Source: Phoebastria nigripes (Eukaryota > Chordata > Aves > Procellariiformes > Diomedeidae). Taken from it: DNA of 64,000 nucleotides. The stretch covers positions 1,142,357-1,206,356 of the forward strand of contig JAYKAV010000023.1 of assembly GCA_035582835.1 (NCBI GenBank). The letters are read 5' to 3'. The position numbers and the translations under genes are program-made. The number at the start of each line of letters is the position of its first letter. Position 1 is the first letter of the stretch. Below the pieces are notes generated by a model that was given only the letters and a program-made list of their open reading frames with translations, was not told the DNA's origin and did not search any database. Of the stretch, positions 52,898-62,643 are shown in pieces.

Positions 52898-52903
52898 TTT
52901 ATT
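52898..52903 (-). terminator. CCDC96: CCDC96 polyadenylation signal
   Basis: TTTATT on the plus strand, AATAAA on the minus strand, begins 23 nt after the CCDC96 stop codon. It would give a very short 3'UTR. Confidence 0.65.
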
Positions 52904-52925
52904 TCTTTTCCATGCCTTGTTTTCT

Positions 52926-53480
52926 TTAGTCATCCTCAGCAAGGAAAGAGGAATTGGCTTCCTTGATTTTTTTCTGAATTCCCCTACAAGTAAGGATCAG
53001 ACCAGCATGGTGACGTTTCAGTGTTTCCAGTCGCTGACTTAGCAGCTCTGCAGTATCCACCTTTTCCTCAAAGTCCCGAAGCAACATCTCATTTCCAAGC
53101 AACCCACATTTCTGCTGCAATTTCAAATTGTTTCTCCGCAGCCTGTCTCTGGCCTGTTTGGTTTTGGTCAGAATGTCTCTCTTCTGTGACAAGACGGTCT
53201 CAATGTCCATCAGTTCAGCCTTTCGGCCTTGATTTTCAGCTTCCACAAACTGTAGTTTTTCCCTGCACTGGCTGAGAATATGTACTGCGTTCGACACCTT
53301 CTTTTTGAGCTTCAGGATTTCATCACTGAGGTCGTCAATCTTTTCGCTGTGTTTCCGATTCTCTTTCTTCATGTGCTCAAGGTCCATAAAATGTTGACCC
53401 TCTACCAGTTCTCCCTGAGCTTTCAAGATGGTTTCAAGGTTTTGGATTTCATGCTTCAGCTTGATGTTTTCCACACGGGC
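52926..53480 (-). CDS. CCDC96: CCDC96 exon 2, C-terminal coiled-coil domain
   Basis: 184 codons plus TAA (52928-52926), beginning ARVENIKLKHEIQNLETILK. The heptad-rich sequence corresponds to the CCDC113/CCDC96 family domain (Pfam DUF4201, named from memory). No in-frame ATG exists at its 5' end; the first codon after the acceptor is GCC, so it must be spliced to exon 1. Confidence 0.92.
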   Translation of the reverse strand, partial: ARVENIKLKHEIQNLETILKAQGELVEGQHFMDLEHMKKENRKHSEKIDDLSDEILKLKKKVSNAVHILSQCREKLQFVEAENQGRKAELMDIETVLSQKRDILTKTKQARDRLRRNNLKLQQKCGLLGNEMLLRDFEEKVDTAELLSQRLETLKRHHAGLILTCRGIQKKIKEANSSFLAEDD

Positions 53481-54732
53481 CTAGAGGAGTAGAAATAAAA
53501 GAAGAATTACTCTATTTCTTTAATCCTTGCCTTGCCAGGGAAGAAGTACTTCCGTTTAACATACGACAATAATAAAGCTTCAAGGGGAGAAAAGCATCGT
53601 ACATCTTCTGTTCTTGAATACTAAGGGGTAGATGCTGGGGGAAGAAAGAACACTATCTGTAAGAGGAGGAAAACGCCTTCTCAGAACCCTTTCTGACAAG
53701 AGAAGATATGATAGTAGAGAGACAAGACCGCAGCCATAGCTCGAACAGGGCCTGAGCCTCACCTCGCGCACTTGTCGTTCCTTGTCCTGTTCCCTGGCCT
53801 GGATGCGGTCCACCGCCGCCGCCGCCTCCCTGCCGCCCGGCCGCCGGCACAGGCTGAAGACGGCCACCGCCTTCTTGCGGGCCTGGAAGGCGGCCCACTC
53901 GGCCTGAGCCCGGGCCTGCCGCTCCTCGCCGCCCCGCCGCCGGGCCGCCTCCCGCTCCCGGCAGGCAGCGGCCGCCCGCTCCCGCTGCTCCCGCAGCTCC
54001 CGCAGCCGCAGGAGGCGCNNNNNNNNNNNNNNNNNNNNNNNNNNNNNNNNNNNNNNNNNNNNNNNNNNNNNNNNNNNNNNNNNNNNNNNNNNNNNNNNNN
54101 NNNNNNNNNNNNNNNNNNNNNNNNNNNNNNNNNNNNNNNNNNNNNNNNNNNNNNNNNNNNNNNNNNNNNNNNNNNNNNNNNNNNNNNNNNNNNNNNNNNN
54201 NNNNNNNNNNNNNNNNNNNNNNNNNNNNNNNNNNNNNNNNNNNNNNNNNNNNNNNNNNNNNNNNNNNNNNNNNNNNNNNNNNNNNNNNNNCAGCCCGCGC
54301 GGCGGGGGGCGCCTCGCCCGCGGCACCGTCCCCGCCGCTCGCCTCCTCCTCCCCGGCACCGTCGGCTGCTGGCGCGGCCACCGAGGGCCCCGGCGGTCCC
54401 GCCGCGACCTCCGGCTCTGACGGCTCCTCGGGCCCCGACGGCTCCACCTCCTCCAGCCCCAGCTTCTCTGGCTCGCAGGGCTCCGGCTCCCCCGGCGGCT
54501 CCTCAGGCCTCGGCCCCGCCGGGACCTCCGGCTCCCCCGGCGGCTCCTCAGGCCTCGGCGGCTCCTCAGGCCTCGGCCCCGCCGGGACCTCCGGCCTCGG
54601 TTCCGCGGGCTCCTCGGGCCCGTCTAGCACCTCGGGCCCCGGCGACTCCCCTGGGGCCCCCGGGCTCAGCTCCCCGCGCCCCGCCGGCCCCTCGGGGCGC
54701 TCCAGCTCCGGCCCTCCCGCCGCCGCCTCCAT
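52926..54732 (-). CDS. CCDC96: CCDC96 (CFAP184), axonemal coiled-coil protein; two exons, internal assembly gap
   Basis: Exon 1 runs 54732-53763 and exon 2 53480-52926; the 282-bp intron has GTGAGG donor and CTCTAG acceptor, phase 0-0. In ciliates CCDC96 works with CCDC113 at the base of radial spoke 3 and the nexin-dynein regulatory complex in motile cilia. Residues 1-147 are acidic and Pro/Glu-rich with a 15-residue repeat. The second part is a long Arg/Glu-rich coiled coil (REQRERAAAACREREAARRR), and exon 2 is the conserved C-terminal coiled-coil domain (ENIKLKHEIQNLETILKAQ through LLRDFEEKVDTAELLSQRLE to AEDD). A 272-N gap (54019-54290) interrupts exon 1 and its stated length breaks the frame. 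About 416 residues are visible; the full length is probably near 500. Position beside TADA2B supports the name. Confidence 0.9.
53763..54732 (-). CDS. CCDC96: CCDC96 exon 1, interrupted by N gap
   Basis: Start codon CAT at 54730-54732 on the plus strand (MEAAAGGPELERPEGPAGRG), with a purine-poor but G(+4) context. 442 nt precede the gap and 256 nt follow it up to the donor at 53762. Composition is extremely GC-rich, as expected for the CpG island it lies in, which probably explains the gap. Confidence 0.88.
54019..54290. other. Assembly gap of 272 N inside CCDC96 exon 1
   Basis: A run of N flanked by GC-rich coding sequence on both sides. The 5' frame leaves 1 nt before the gap and the 3' frame leaves 1 nt after it, so the real length must be 1 more than a multiple of 3; 272 is 2 more. 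The stated size is therefore an estimate, or a frameshift exists. Confidence 0.95.
54485..54600. repeat. CCDC96: 45-bp tandem repeat in CCDC96 coding sequence
   Basis: The unit starting GGCTCCCCCGGCGGCTCCTC at 54485 recurs at 54530, a 45-bp (15-codon) period. The second unit carries an extra 18-bp internal copy. In protein this is repetition of GPRPEEPPGEPEVPA. Because all unit sizes are multiples of three, copy-number change would not break the frame. Confidence 0.88.
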
Positions 54733-54757
54733 GGCCGGGCTGCTCCCCGCTTCCCCC

Positions 54758-54771
54758 GTTGCCCGGGCAAC
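54758..54771. promoter_or_regulatory. Palindromic X-box (RFX binding site)
   Basis: GTTGCCCGGGCAAC is a perfect 14-bp inverted repeat matching the X-box form GTTGCCNNGGCAAC bound by RFX dimers, which drive ciliary genes together with FOXJ1. It lies 25 bp upstream of the CCDC96 ATG and about 360 bp from TADA2B's. Confidence 0.8.
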
Positions 54772-54924
54772 GGGACTCGGCTCCGCCTGGCGACCCGGCC
54801 CCGCCCCTCTCCCCGTGGCGCCGGCTCGGCCGCGCCCCCTCGCCTCGGACTACCACTCAGCGACGGGGTCGCTCGGAGTCGCCTCTCCGGTTGGTCACGA
54901 CAGAGGAAGACGGATCCCGGTCGG

Positions 54925-55070
54925 CCAATCCTAGTCGTTCATTCGTTTTAATACCCCCCGCGCCCAGGCGCGTTGGTCCCATTGGCCTGGGGTCCGAGAG
55001 GAGGGCCAAGCCCTCCGCGCCCATTGGCAGTCCGTCGCGGGGCTCCGCCCGCCGGGCGCGCTGCCATTGG
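54925..55070. promoter_or_regulatory. Four CCAAT boxes (NF-Y type) in the divergent promoter
   Basis: CCAAT at 54925-54929 on the plus strand and ATTGG (CCAAT on the minus strand) at 54981-54985, 55023-55027 and 55066-55070. The last three are in near-identical CATTGGC context and spaced 42 and 43 bp. Arrays of CCAAT boxes are typical of TATA-less bidirectional promoters. Confidence 0.8.
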
Positions 55071-55129
55071 CAATGCCGGTGCGGGGGCGTGTCGGCGCGT
55101 GCGCGCGGCCTGTCGGCGGGCGGGGTAAG

Positions 55130-55399
55130 ATGGCGGAACTGGGGAAGAAGTACTGCGTGTACTGCCTGGCCGAGGTGAGCTCCCTGCGCTTCCGCTGCAC
55201 CGAGTGCGCCGACATCGAGCTCTGCCCCGACTGCTTCTCGGCGGGCGCCGAGATCGGCCCGCACCGCCGATGGCACGGCTACCAGCTCGTCGACGGCGGC
55301 CGCTTCACCCTCTGGGGCGCCGAGGCCGAGGGCGGCTGGAGCAGCCGGGAGGAGCAGCTGCTGCTAGACGCCATCGAGCAGTTCGGCTTCGGCAACTGG
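55130..55399 (+). CDS. TADA2B: TADA2B exon 1 (residues 1-90)
   Basis: MAELGKKYCVYCLAEVSSLR to DAIEQFGFGNW; contains the whole ZZ finger and the first SANT helix. Donor GTAAGG at 55400. Confidence 0.97.
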
Positions 55400-57679
55400 G
55401 TAAGGGCCGCGGGCCGCGGGGCGGGCTGCCGGCGGCGGGGACCGCGTCCCGCCTGACAGCGCGGGAGCAGCCCCCAGCGGGGCAGCGCCGCCCCTCAGGC
55501 CGCGGGCGGGCCTGCCCTCCGGCGGCGGGCGCTCCCCCGCGCCCAGGGCACGCCGTCCCCGCTCGGGGTGGCGGCCGCGGGTGCGTGGGGCGACGGGCTG
55601 CCGCTGACCGGCCTGAGGGAAGCCACCGGCCGGGGCTGCGGGGAGCCCGCAGGCCTGGCAGCGCTGGGGGCCGTGCGCCGTCCTGGCGGGAGACCCCGGT
55701 GTCATGTCCTGCTCCGCAGACCCTCCAGCGCGCTGTGGAGACGGCAGCCTCGCTGGCTGGCAGGCGCAGGCGGCTCCGTGCCGGGATGGTGGCCTCTCGG
55801 CCTTCCGTGGGCTACCTGTGTGAGAACTGCTGGTCAAAGGAGCACTTCGGGCTTCTCGGACCTGTCGCTACTTTAAGTTCCAACATGTGCCTTCCCCCCG
55901 GGCTGTTTGTGTTACAGATCTTACACCCTTCTTAGGAGTGTAAGACACCCTCATCTTCTTAGTGTTCGGTCTTTTCCTTNAGTATGTCACAGCTGTAAAC
56001 CTGCTGCTTGCCTTCTGTGTCAGTATAGAGTCAGCCTCGTTTTTATAAAACAGCAGTAAAAAGCATCATCATTTGATTCATTAATTGTTACTTGATTATG
56101 TTTTGTTTCATTAAACGTAAAGACTTTTTCAAAATCTTAAAATTTATCATCGTTGTAGCTTGTCTTAGTTCTTAAATAACTAGAAAAGAGTAAATATTAT
56201 CTTTCTTACTGTAAATACTATCTATCTTTATTTCTGTGTTGCTCTAAAAGTACTTCAGCAATGCAATATAAATGAGCAAAATGCAAATGACGTAGTGATC
56301 TCAGTGCTGGCTTGGGACTTAGAAAGCTTCCTGGTGACGGTAAACTGACTTCTTGAGAGAGCTANGGATGCTCAGGAATCACCATGTGGATCCAGTGTCT
56401 CAATGGTGTTCCTGTACCTGGAGGATCTGATGCAGCTTGCCTTAGTGATGTTTCTGGTGCTGTTTTCATGGCTTACACGTCCCTGTGCACTTGTAAATAC
56501 TTATCTGGACCTAAAAATGCAGATCTGATGGAAACGTGGCTAATTTCAGCATTGCTAGAAAAGTTTAGGTATTGCAAGTTGGCTTTTGAGGAGCAGGGAG
56601 GAAGTAGTCATGCTCTTACCTGAGTGCACGTTATGCTGGAGATGTAATAGGAATCATTTTATCACTCCTCCGTATTTTCCATTTAGGAGGACATGGCTGC
56701 TCACGTGGGAGCATCCCGAACGCCTCAGGAGGTGATGGAACATTATGTGAGCATGTATATCCACGGGAACCTGGGAAAAGCCTGCATCCCTGACACTATT
56801 CCGAACAGAGTAACGGATCACACATGTCCCAGCGGCGGACCGCTTTCTCCTAGCTTGACCACGCCGCTCCCACCGTTGGATATATCAGTGGCTGAGCAGC
56901 AGCAGTTGGGATACATGCCGCTTCGGGATGACTACGAGATCGAATATGATCAAGACGCAGAGACTCTGATCAGTGGCCTTTCGGTGAACTATGACGATGA
57001 TGATGTGGAAATAGAGTTAAAAAGAGCTCACGTAGACATGTACGTAAGGAAACTCAAGGAGAGGCAACGGCGGAAGAACATTGCACGAGACTATAACTTG
57101 GTACCAGCCTTTCTGGGGAAGGATAAAAAGGACAAGGAGAAAGCTCCCAAGCGAAAGATCACAAAAGAAGAGAAGGAGTTGAGGCTGAAACTGAGGCCTC
57201 TGTACCAGTTCATGTCTTGTAAGGAGTTTGAAGACTTCTTTGAGAACATGCACAAGGAGAGGATACTTCGAGCAAAGATTCGGGAGCTGCAGCGGTATCG
57301 TCGAAATGGAATCACCAAAATGGAAGAGTCGGCAGAATACGAGGCAGCCAGGCATAAACGGGAAAAGAGGAAGGAGAACAAAAACATAGCTAGTTCCAAG
57401 AGAGGGAAGGAAGATGGTAAAGAAGGTGAATTTGCTGCCATTGAAAACCTGCCTGGCTTTGAACTCTTATCGGACAGGGAAAAAGTGCTCTGCAGCTCTC
57501 TAAATTTGAGTCCTGCACGTTATGTGACTGTAAAAACTATAATCATTAAAGACCATCTCCAAAAAAGACAAGGAATTCCTTCAAAGAGTCGCCTTCCCAG
57601 TTACTTAGATAAGGTACTGAAGAAAAGGATTTTAAACTTTCTAACAGAAAGTGGTTGGATATCCAGGGATGCTTCATGA
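55130..57679 (+). CDS. TADA2B: TADA2B, SAGA-complex transcriptional adaptor 2-beta (2 exons, 420 aa)
   Basis: Exons 55130-55399 and 56687-57679 join in phase 0 to give 420 residues, the length I remember for human TADA2B. It is the ADA2b subunit of the histone acetyltransferase module of SAGA, linking GCN5/PCAF to ADA3 and SGF29 in the nucleus. Domains: ZZ zinc finger at about 5-60 with ligands Cys9, Cys12, Cys23, Cys26, Cys32, Cys35, His45 and His49; SANT/Myb domain at 68-115, split by the intron after Trp90; a charged middle region; and a C-terminal SWIRM domain from about 345 (LPGFELLSDREKVLCSSLNL) to 420. The start at 55130 has a strong context (A at -3, G at +4). An in-frame ATG at 55067 was rejected because it lies in the CCAAT-box promoter and adds non-conserved residues. 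No frame damage is seen. Confidence 0.97.
55400..56686 (+). other. TADA2B intron
   Basis: The first 350 bp are CpG-island sequence, then composition drops to AT-rich. It contains no element I recognise. It ends in TTTTCCATTTAG. Confidence 0.9.
56687..57679 (+). CDS. TADA2B: TADA2B exon 2 (residues 91-420)
   Basis: Begins EDMAAHVGASRTPQEVMEHY, completing the SANT domain, and ends NFLTESGWISRDAS then TGA. It includes the DDYEIEYDQDAE acidic segment, a lysine-rich region (KDKKDKEKAPKRKITKEEKE) and SWIRM. Confidence 0.97.
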   Translation, partial: EDMAAHVGASRTPQEVMEHYVSMYIHGNLGKACIPDTIPNRVTDHTCPSGGPLSPSLTTPLPPLDISVAEQQQLGYMPLRDDYEIEYDQDAETLISGLSVNYDDDDVEIELKRAHVDMYVRKLKERQRRKNIARDYNLVPAFLGKDKKDKEKAPKRKITKEEKELRLKLRPLYQFMSCKEFEDFFENMHKERILRAKIRELQRYRRNGITKMEESAEYEAARHKREKRKENKNIASSKRGKEDGKEGEFAAIENLPGFELLSDREKVLCSSLNLSPARYVTVKTIIIKDHLQKRQGIPSKSRLPSYLDKVLKKRILNFLTESGWISRDAS

Positions 57680-60600
57680 AACTCAGCTGATCTGAAAAAA
57701 CACAGCAGAGGCCCATTATAGCCTCAAGGACTCCATTATTTTTTCCTTCCCTCCCCAAAGATACAGAAATTATGTCACTCAAAAACAACAACAAAAAAAG
57801 CAAATACATAAACCCCCACAGTATTCCTGATCCATGGTTCAAATAGACTTTTGCTTTGGATCATGGAAAATAGTTAATTGTGAAACTTCTACATTGGATT
57901 TCACTGCTTTTGGTACATTATTAGAACAGATTTCTTTCATGTGAACTTACTGAAGTCCAGTAGTCCCAGAGTAGTTACTTTACTCCTTACTATTGGACAA
58001 ATGAGTATCATTGTAATCCTTGCTTTTCTTTGAAGGTGGGAGATAGTTTCATTTGCTGGAAACTTTCTTCTCCCTTTGTTTTGTTTTTTGGCGTAATGCT
58101 GGCAGCAAAGTGAAGCTTACAAAAGTCCTGAGCTCTGGAGCACAGTGAGTTGGGATTTTTGTGACCATTGCTAAGCTTTCAGAACATTTTCCTTAGTAAC
58201 TACAGCCAAGGTGCTGGGACAGCGGGGTGAGAGTTTCTGTCGAGAATACAGCAGGGCTGAGCCATGGCAGGGAGTGGAAGGAAAGAAATGTGGTAGGTGA
58301 GATGCCTTCAGGTACTTGTGCTGTGGAAAGGGTTCTTGAAGAGCTACCTTCATGCCCAGCTGATCCAGCCATGGTTTTGACTTGCGTTTTTGCTGAAACA
58401 GACCCCACTGAAGCTTTGATGTTAACTAATTAGTTGCAAAATTGCAGGAGTACACAGCAGCTGTGGTGCTCTGTTCCGGAGGAGGGGTCAGCACTACTGT
58501 GAAGTGGCTGATTTGGGCCAGAAATGGGATTTGGGAAAATAGCAGTGAGTTGTCTTGCAGTGGTTTGGAGCCTCAGGCAGCAAAATCACCGTTTCTTCTT
58601 GTGGGGGAGCCTACTCCTCCTTCTTTGGTATCTGTAACTTCTGAGCTTGTATGGGCTGAGGAGGTGTAGCTGCCTCCTCCTGAATTTGATTGGGAGGGAC
58701 AGGGAAAGGGAGTGAGATTCTCAAACAGAGAGTGATCACTGAGATGTTTTTAAAAACAAAAATGAGAAGTGATACAGATTAGGTCAAAACGCACAGCTAA
58801 TGTGCTCCTGAAGTATGGAGCTGTAAATCAAGCCATTACAGGGTTCTAATTGCACATACCTTGAAACATACCGGACTAAGCATGTTGAAGTTGAAATTAC
58901 TGACACGGTAGGAGAACTGTGAATGCAGCCCACTGCAGTGAGAACAGTGCACCTTGAGAGGTAACTCATCACAACTCTAACAACTGCAGTCTGAACTAGG
59001 TGCTTGCGACAGGCACCAGCTGGCAATGTAACACAGCATGTAACAGAAATGCCAGATCCACAGTACTGTTTTAGTAAGATCTACCGATTAAAGGAAAGAT
59101 GTTGAAGGAGGACTAGAAAAGGATTTTTATGCTCATTTCATCCTTAAATTCCCATGCTGGTGTTCAACCAAATGAATAAAAGATGGTGGTTGCCACATGG
59201 AAGATGGCACAGTGTTACTTGTGCCTAAGCCTCTCTACTGGTCATGTCCAGAGCAGGAAGCTGTGACCGGAGGCCACTTGGGCAGGTCTTCTGGAGTGCA
59301 GGTGTGCCAAAACATGGAACTGGACTGGCTTCAGAACAAGTGCAAGCACTGGAAATGCCATCTTGGTTTGATGCTTTGGGCTGTAGTCAGTGAGGATACC
59401 ACAAAATCTTAAAACAGTATTAATTCTGCAACTTGGCAGAGGTATACTGATCAGAACTGGGTTTTAGTTAATATATCCAGCATTACCAAAATAGTGTTAC
59501 CAGTGAGTTTAGAATAAAAGGGGTACAATTACAAAGCCAGCATTTCTAAGGAAGAAGAAACCAAAACTCTAGTGCCTTTTTCTTTTGAGCTTGTGATGTT
59601 ATGTCCCTTCAGAAAAGGTAAGGGCTATGTCCTCTCGGATGTAATACTTTGTTTGGCTTACCTGTAAGTGGCTTGTTGTGGAATACTCGAGACAAAACTG
59701 TCTCTCCTTGGCAGCAGTGGAACTAACTGCAATGTGCTGAGTAGCTTTAAGAACCACTTCCACCCTATACGCATGTACAAACAGCGCACAAGTTCACAAG
59801 GTATAAACCGTTGGTTATTTTCTCTGTCCTACTCCTGNGGAAAGGAAGCTCAGCCTTTCTTTCTAGTATTCTAGTTATGCAATTTGGTTCTTCCTGCAAC
59901 TTGTTACCTAACTGCCATAACATACCATTACTGATAGTGTTCTGGAGCCTCAACTCTGCATGTAGCTGGGAGTTTAAAAGAATTGTGTGTGTCTTTTTTT
60001 TTTTTTTTTCCCCTCAAATCTGTGATTTTTTATATTTCTACACTGTTTTGGCACATCTAAGTCTAACTGAAGCAATAGTCTAAAGCCCATCTGAACAATA
60101 ACTTTAAAAAAAAAAAATCTAGGCACCACTGAGTCATTTAAATGTTGAAGTGAATTCTGCATTACACTTTGTAGTTTAATTCCTCAGCCCCTCCCAATGT
60201 TTCTTTGGTGCTAGACATAACTTATTGAACATCAAAATGAATGTAAAATAAAGTATTTTTAATGTATGAAATATGGATATCAATATTTATTTTATACTTG
60301 CAAGCAAATTCAAGGTGGTAAATGTTTGCTTTAGCAAATACTAGTCCCTTGGAAAGGGCTTCCCTAGAAGCAATGTCTCATTGTCAGCTATGCTTTTAAT
60401 TTTAAAGGTGACTTGCACTAGAGGATGCTGCTGTTCCATATTTTCACATGGAACTGATTTAGTCTAAGCATTCCTTTGTTATGAGCTGCTGTTTTTTTGT
60501 TTGTTTGTTTTTAAGTTGAGATGCAGTTATGTTAATCCAGCAACTTAACTAGAGCTATGCTGCTTCTCTTCTGTGGTGAAGGGGCTGAGAAAACACATGG

Positions 60601-61475
60601 CAGAGAGCTCTTCAACTTGTATCTTGTGTTGATCTGGAAGTGCTTCCTGTACTGTACAAATAACCTAGCCTTCATGTTGCTAATGAAAAGGTGTTTTATA
60701 TGCTTAATGCTCTTGACTTCTAATTAAAGATATTACTAATGATAGTATCTGTCCTAACAGCATTGATGTAAGCCTATGAAAAAGTGACACTCCATAAGCT
60801 GTTCAAAATCCTGATCATCTGCTACTGATAGAGGCAGCAATAAGTCTGTTTTAATGCTGTATGTTTACTTCAATCAGTCAAGTCCCAGTGATGTTTTACA
60901 GTAATACTTGCTCACTAGGTAACAAGGGAGCATTAATCTCCATTCTGTGTGTACTACCCAGTGCAGAAGGCCTTGTTACAGAGTATTCTGGATACAGACC
61001 CTCCTGCCCTATGTTCCGTTGCAGTCCCAGCAAGCATCACGAACAGCGTTAGTAGGTTTGCATGAGTCTTTGACCATGAACTGCCTTGTAAATCACACAA
61101 ACTAAGCACTCTGCCATTATTCTCTTGTGTGGTGGCTGCATCAAATTTCTTTGCAACTGTAACAGACTTCATTAGCCTTTTGGTTTACTATCTCTTCTTG
61201 CAAAATGTTTTTGCATGTGCCCCAGTTGCTCTTAAGCGATGACACATTAAATACTGTGAAGGAAGGTACCTGGTGAGCATGTTCAGCTCATCAGCTTCTT
61301 CCTTAAAGGGAATGTTGCACTCATTTGAATAGTGTACTGGTGTAGCTGTGCCAGACACACAAATGCCTGTGCTGAAATCATGTAAAACCTAACTGATGTT
61401 GTGCACACTCAGCATTTTACTAGGTTTTTGCATTGTATATTGGTAAATAAACTTGTATTGAAGTTTCTTTCCATT
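57680..61475 (+). other. TADA2B: TADA2B 3'UTR (probable)
   Basis: No coding signal follows the stop codon. AATAAA hexamers occur at 60247-60252 and 61446-61451; the latter, in GGTAAATAAACTTG, is the last good one before the GRPEL1 side. Which is used cannot be told from sequence. Poly-T (59996-60010) and A11 tracts occur within. Confidence 0.55.
61446..61451 (+). terminator. TADA2B: Polyadenylation signal, distal candidate for TADA2B
   Basis: Canonical AATAAA followed by a T-rich stretch. A proximal alternative is at 60247-60252. Confidence 0.5.
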
Positions 61476-62602
61476 ATTGATTTAATGGTAACGTAGCTTG
61501 CATAATGAGGAAAATGGCTTAAGTCTTTGCAATAACAAATGGAGATGCATTTTAGCTAAATGGTGATGGGTGGAGAAGTGGTCTTTATGAAACAGCTAAA
61601 CCAGAGGTACTGGCGGTAGCTTTGTTGGCTGCTCTTATGCTTAAATTTCAGAACCACCTCCCTCTGTTCTTTGATTTCTTCAGTGCCTCTTACTGTTGTA
61701 TGGCAGAGTGCACAGGTGGTTTGAGCTCTCAGTAAAGACTGAAGCTCTCCATGCTGAAAGCCTCTCTGAAAGGGCAGGTCAAGGAAAAGGAACCACTTAA
61801 ATGAGATAGTTATCAGCTTTAAAGATACTAGTTTGAGTCTTGTGCTGAACATTTAACAGGAACTTGTGTTTGAGAACACCCTGAATGAAGTAATGTAGTC
61901 CAAAAAAGACAGTTTGTGTGAGGTGCTAGGAAGCTCATTAACAAAATCTTAATCTGCTAGGGAAGAAGCTGTCCCTTCGTTTTAATGGCCCTACTGGAAA
62001 AACTTCTATACCAATGAAATAGTTACTAGATTTAGTTTAGATCCAGAGGGGTTGGGAGGGGGTGGAACAACACATGACAGTTCTTAAAAGGTATATATAT
62101 CGACCCTGGACCCTTTATGGCATATCAGTTGAGCATGGGTTCCAATCAAAGTGCAACAAAACCGTTTCTTCAATCCTGTGTCACACAGCTACAGCATGCT
62201 CCAACNCACGTGGAAGGAAGTTACTTCCAAATTCAACTTAAGTATATGGAATCCCCTTTTTTCCCTGTAGTTTTACACTCAAATCTTTGCATTTTGATCC
62301 CTGTACTTCATTAGTTTAAAAAAATTAACACTGTAGTTGTCTTCTCACATGCACCAAAAAGTTATTCTCCCTCCCCTGCCCAGTCAAAGCATTGATTTTC
62401 TTTCTTAGATTTGAGAAAGAATGAATGAAACCTTAAACATGACTCCCCAAACAGTAGGATGCACTTAGGTTGTTCCTAGTTAACTGTCTGATTCCCATAA
62501 GGCAAACCAGCACTGGGAAAAAAAGTGTTAAAGGACAAGTAATCACTTCTCACCATGAGTAGGTCTAGTGTTCAGTAAACTGTTGGCAAATCTACATCTG
62601 AA

Positions 62603-62643
<41 letters not shown>

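Larger units (their letters stand above)
53765..55760. promoter_or_regulatory. CpG island covering CCDC96 exon 1, shared promoter and TADA2B exon 1
   Basis: About 2 kb of very GC- and CpG-rich sequence with sharp AT-rich borders on both sides. It centres on the 397-bp head-to-head interval between the two start codons (54733-55129), so it most likely serves as a bidirectional promoter. No TATA box is evident near either start. Confidence 0.85.

Noticed and set aside
55067..55129. In-frame upstream ATG that would extend TADA2B by 21 residues
   Set aside because: It overlaps a CCAAT box in the promoter, the extension is unlike the family, and the 55130 ATG gives the conserved MAELGKKYCVYC start in strong context.
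53772..55178. 468-codon open frame on the plus strand across CCDC96 and the promoter
   Set aside because: It runs through the N gap, is antisense to CCDC96 exon 1, and has proline/alanine/arginine-rich composition typical of CpG-island read-through; no conserved domain.
55204..55935. 243-codon frame overlapping TADA2B exon 1 in another frame
   Set aside because: Shadow of the CpG-rich TADA2B exon and intron; arginine/proline-rich with no homology.
57017..57441. 112- and 116-codon minus-strand frames under TADA2B exon 2
   Set aside because: Antisense shadows of a strongly conserved coding exon.
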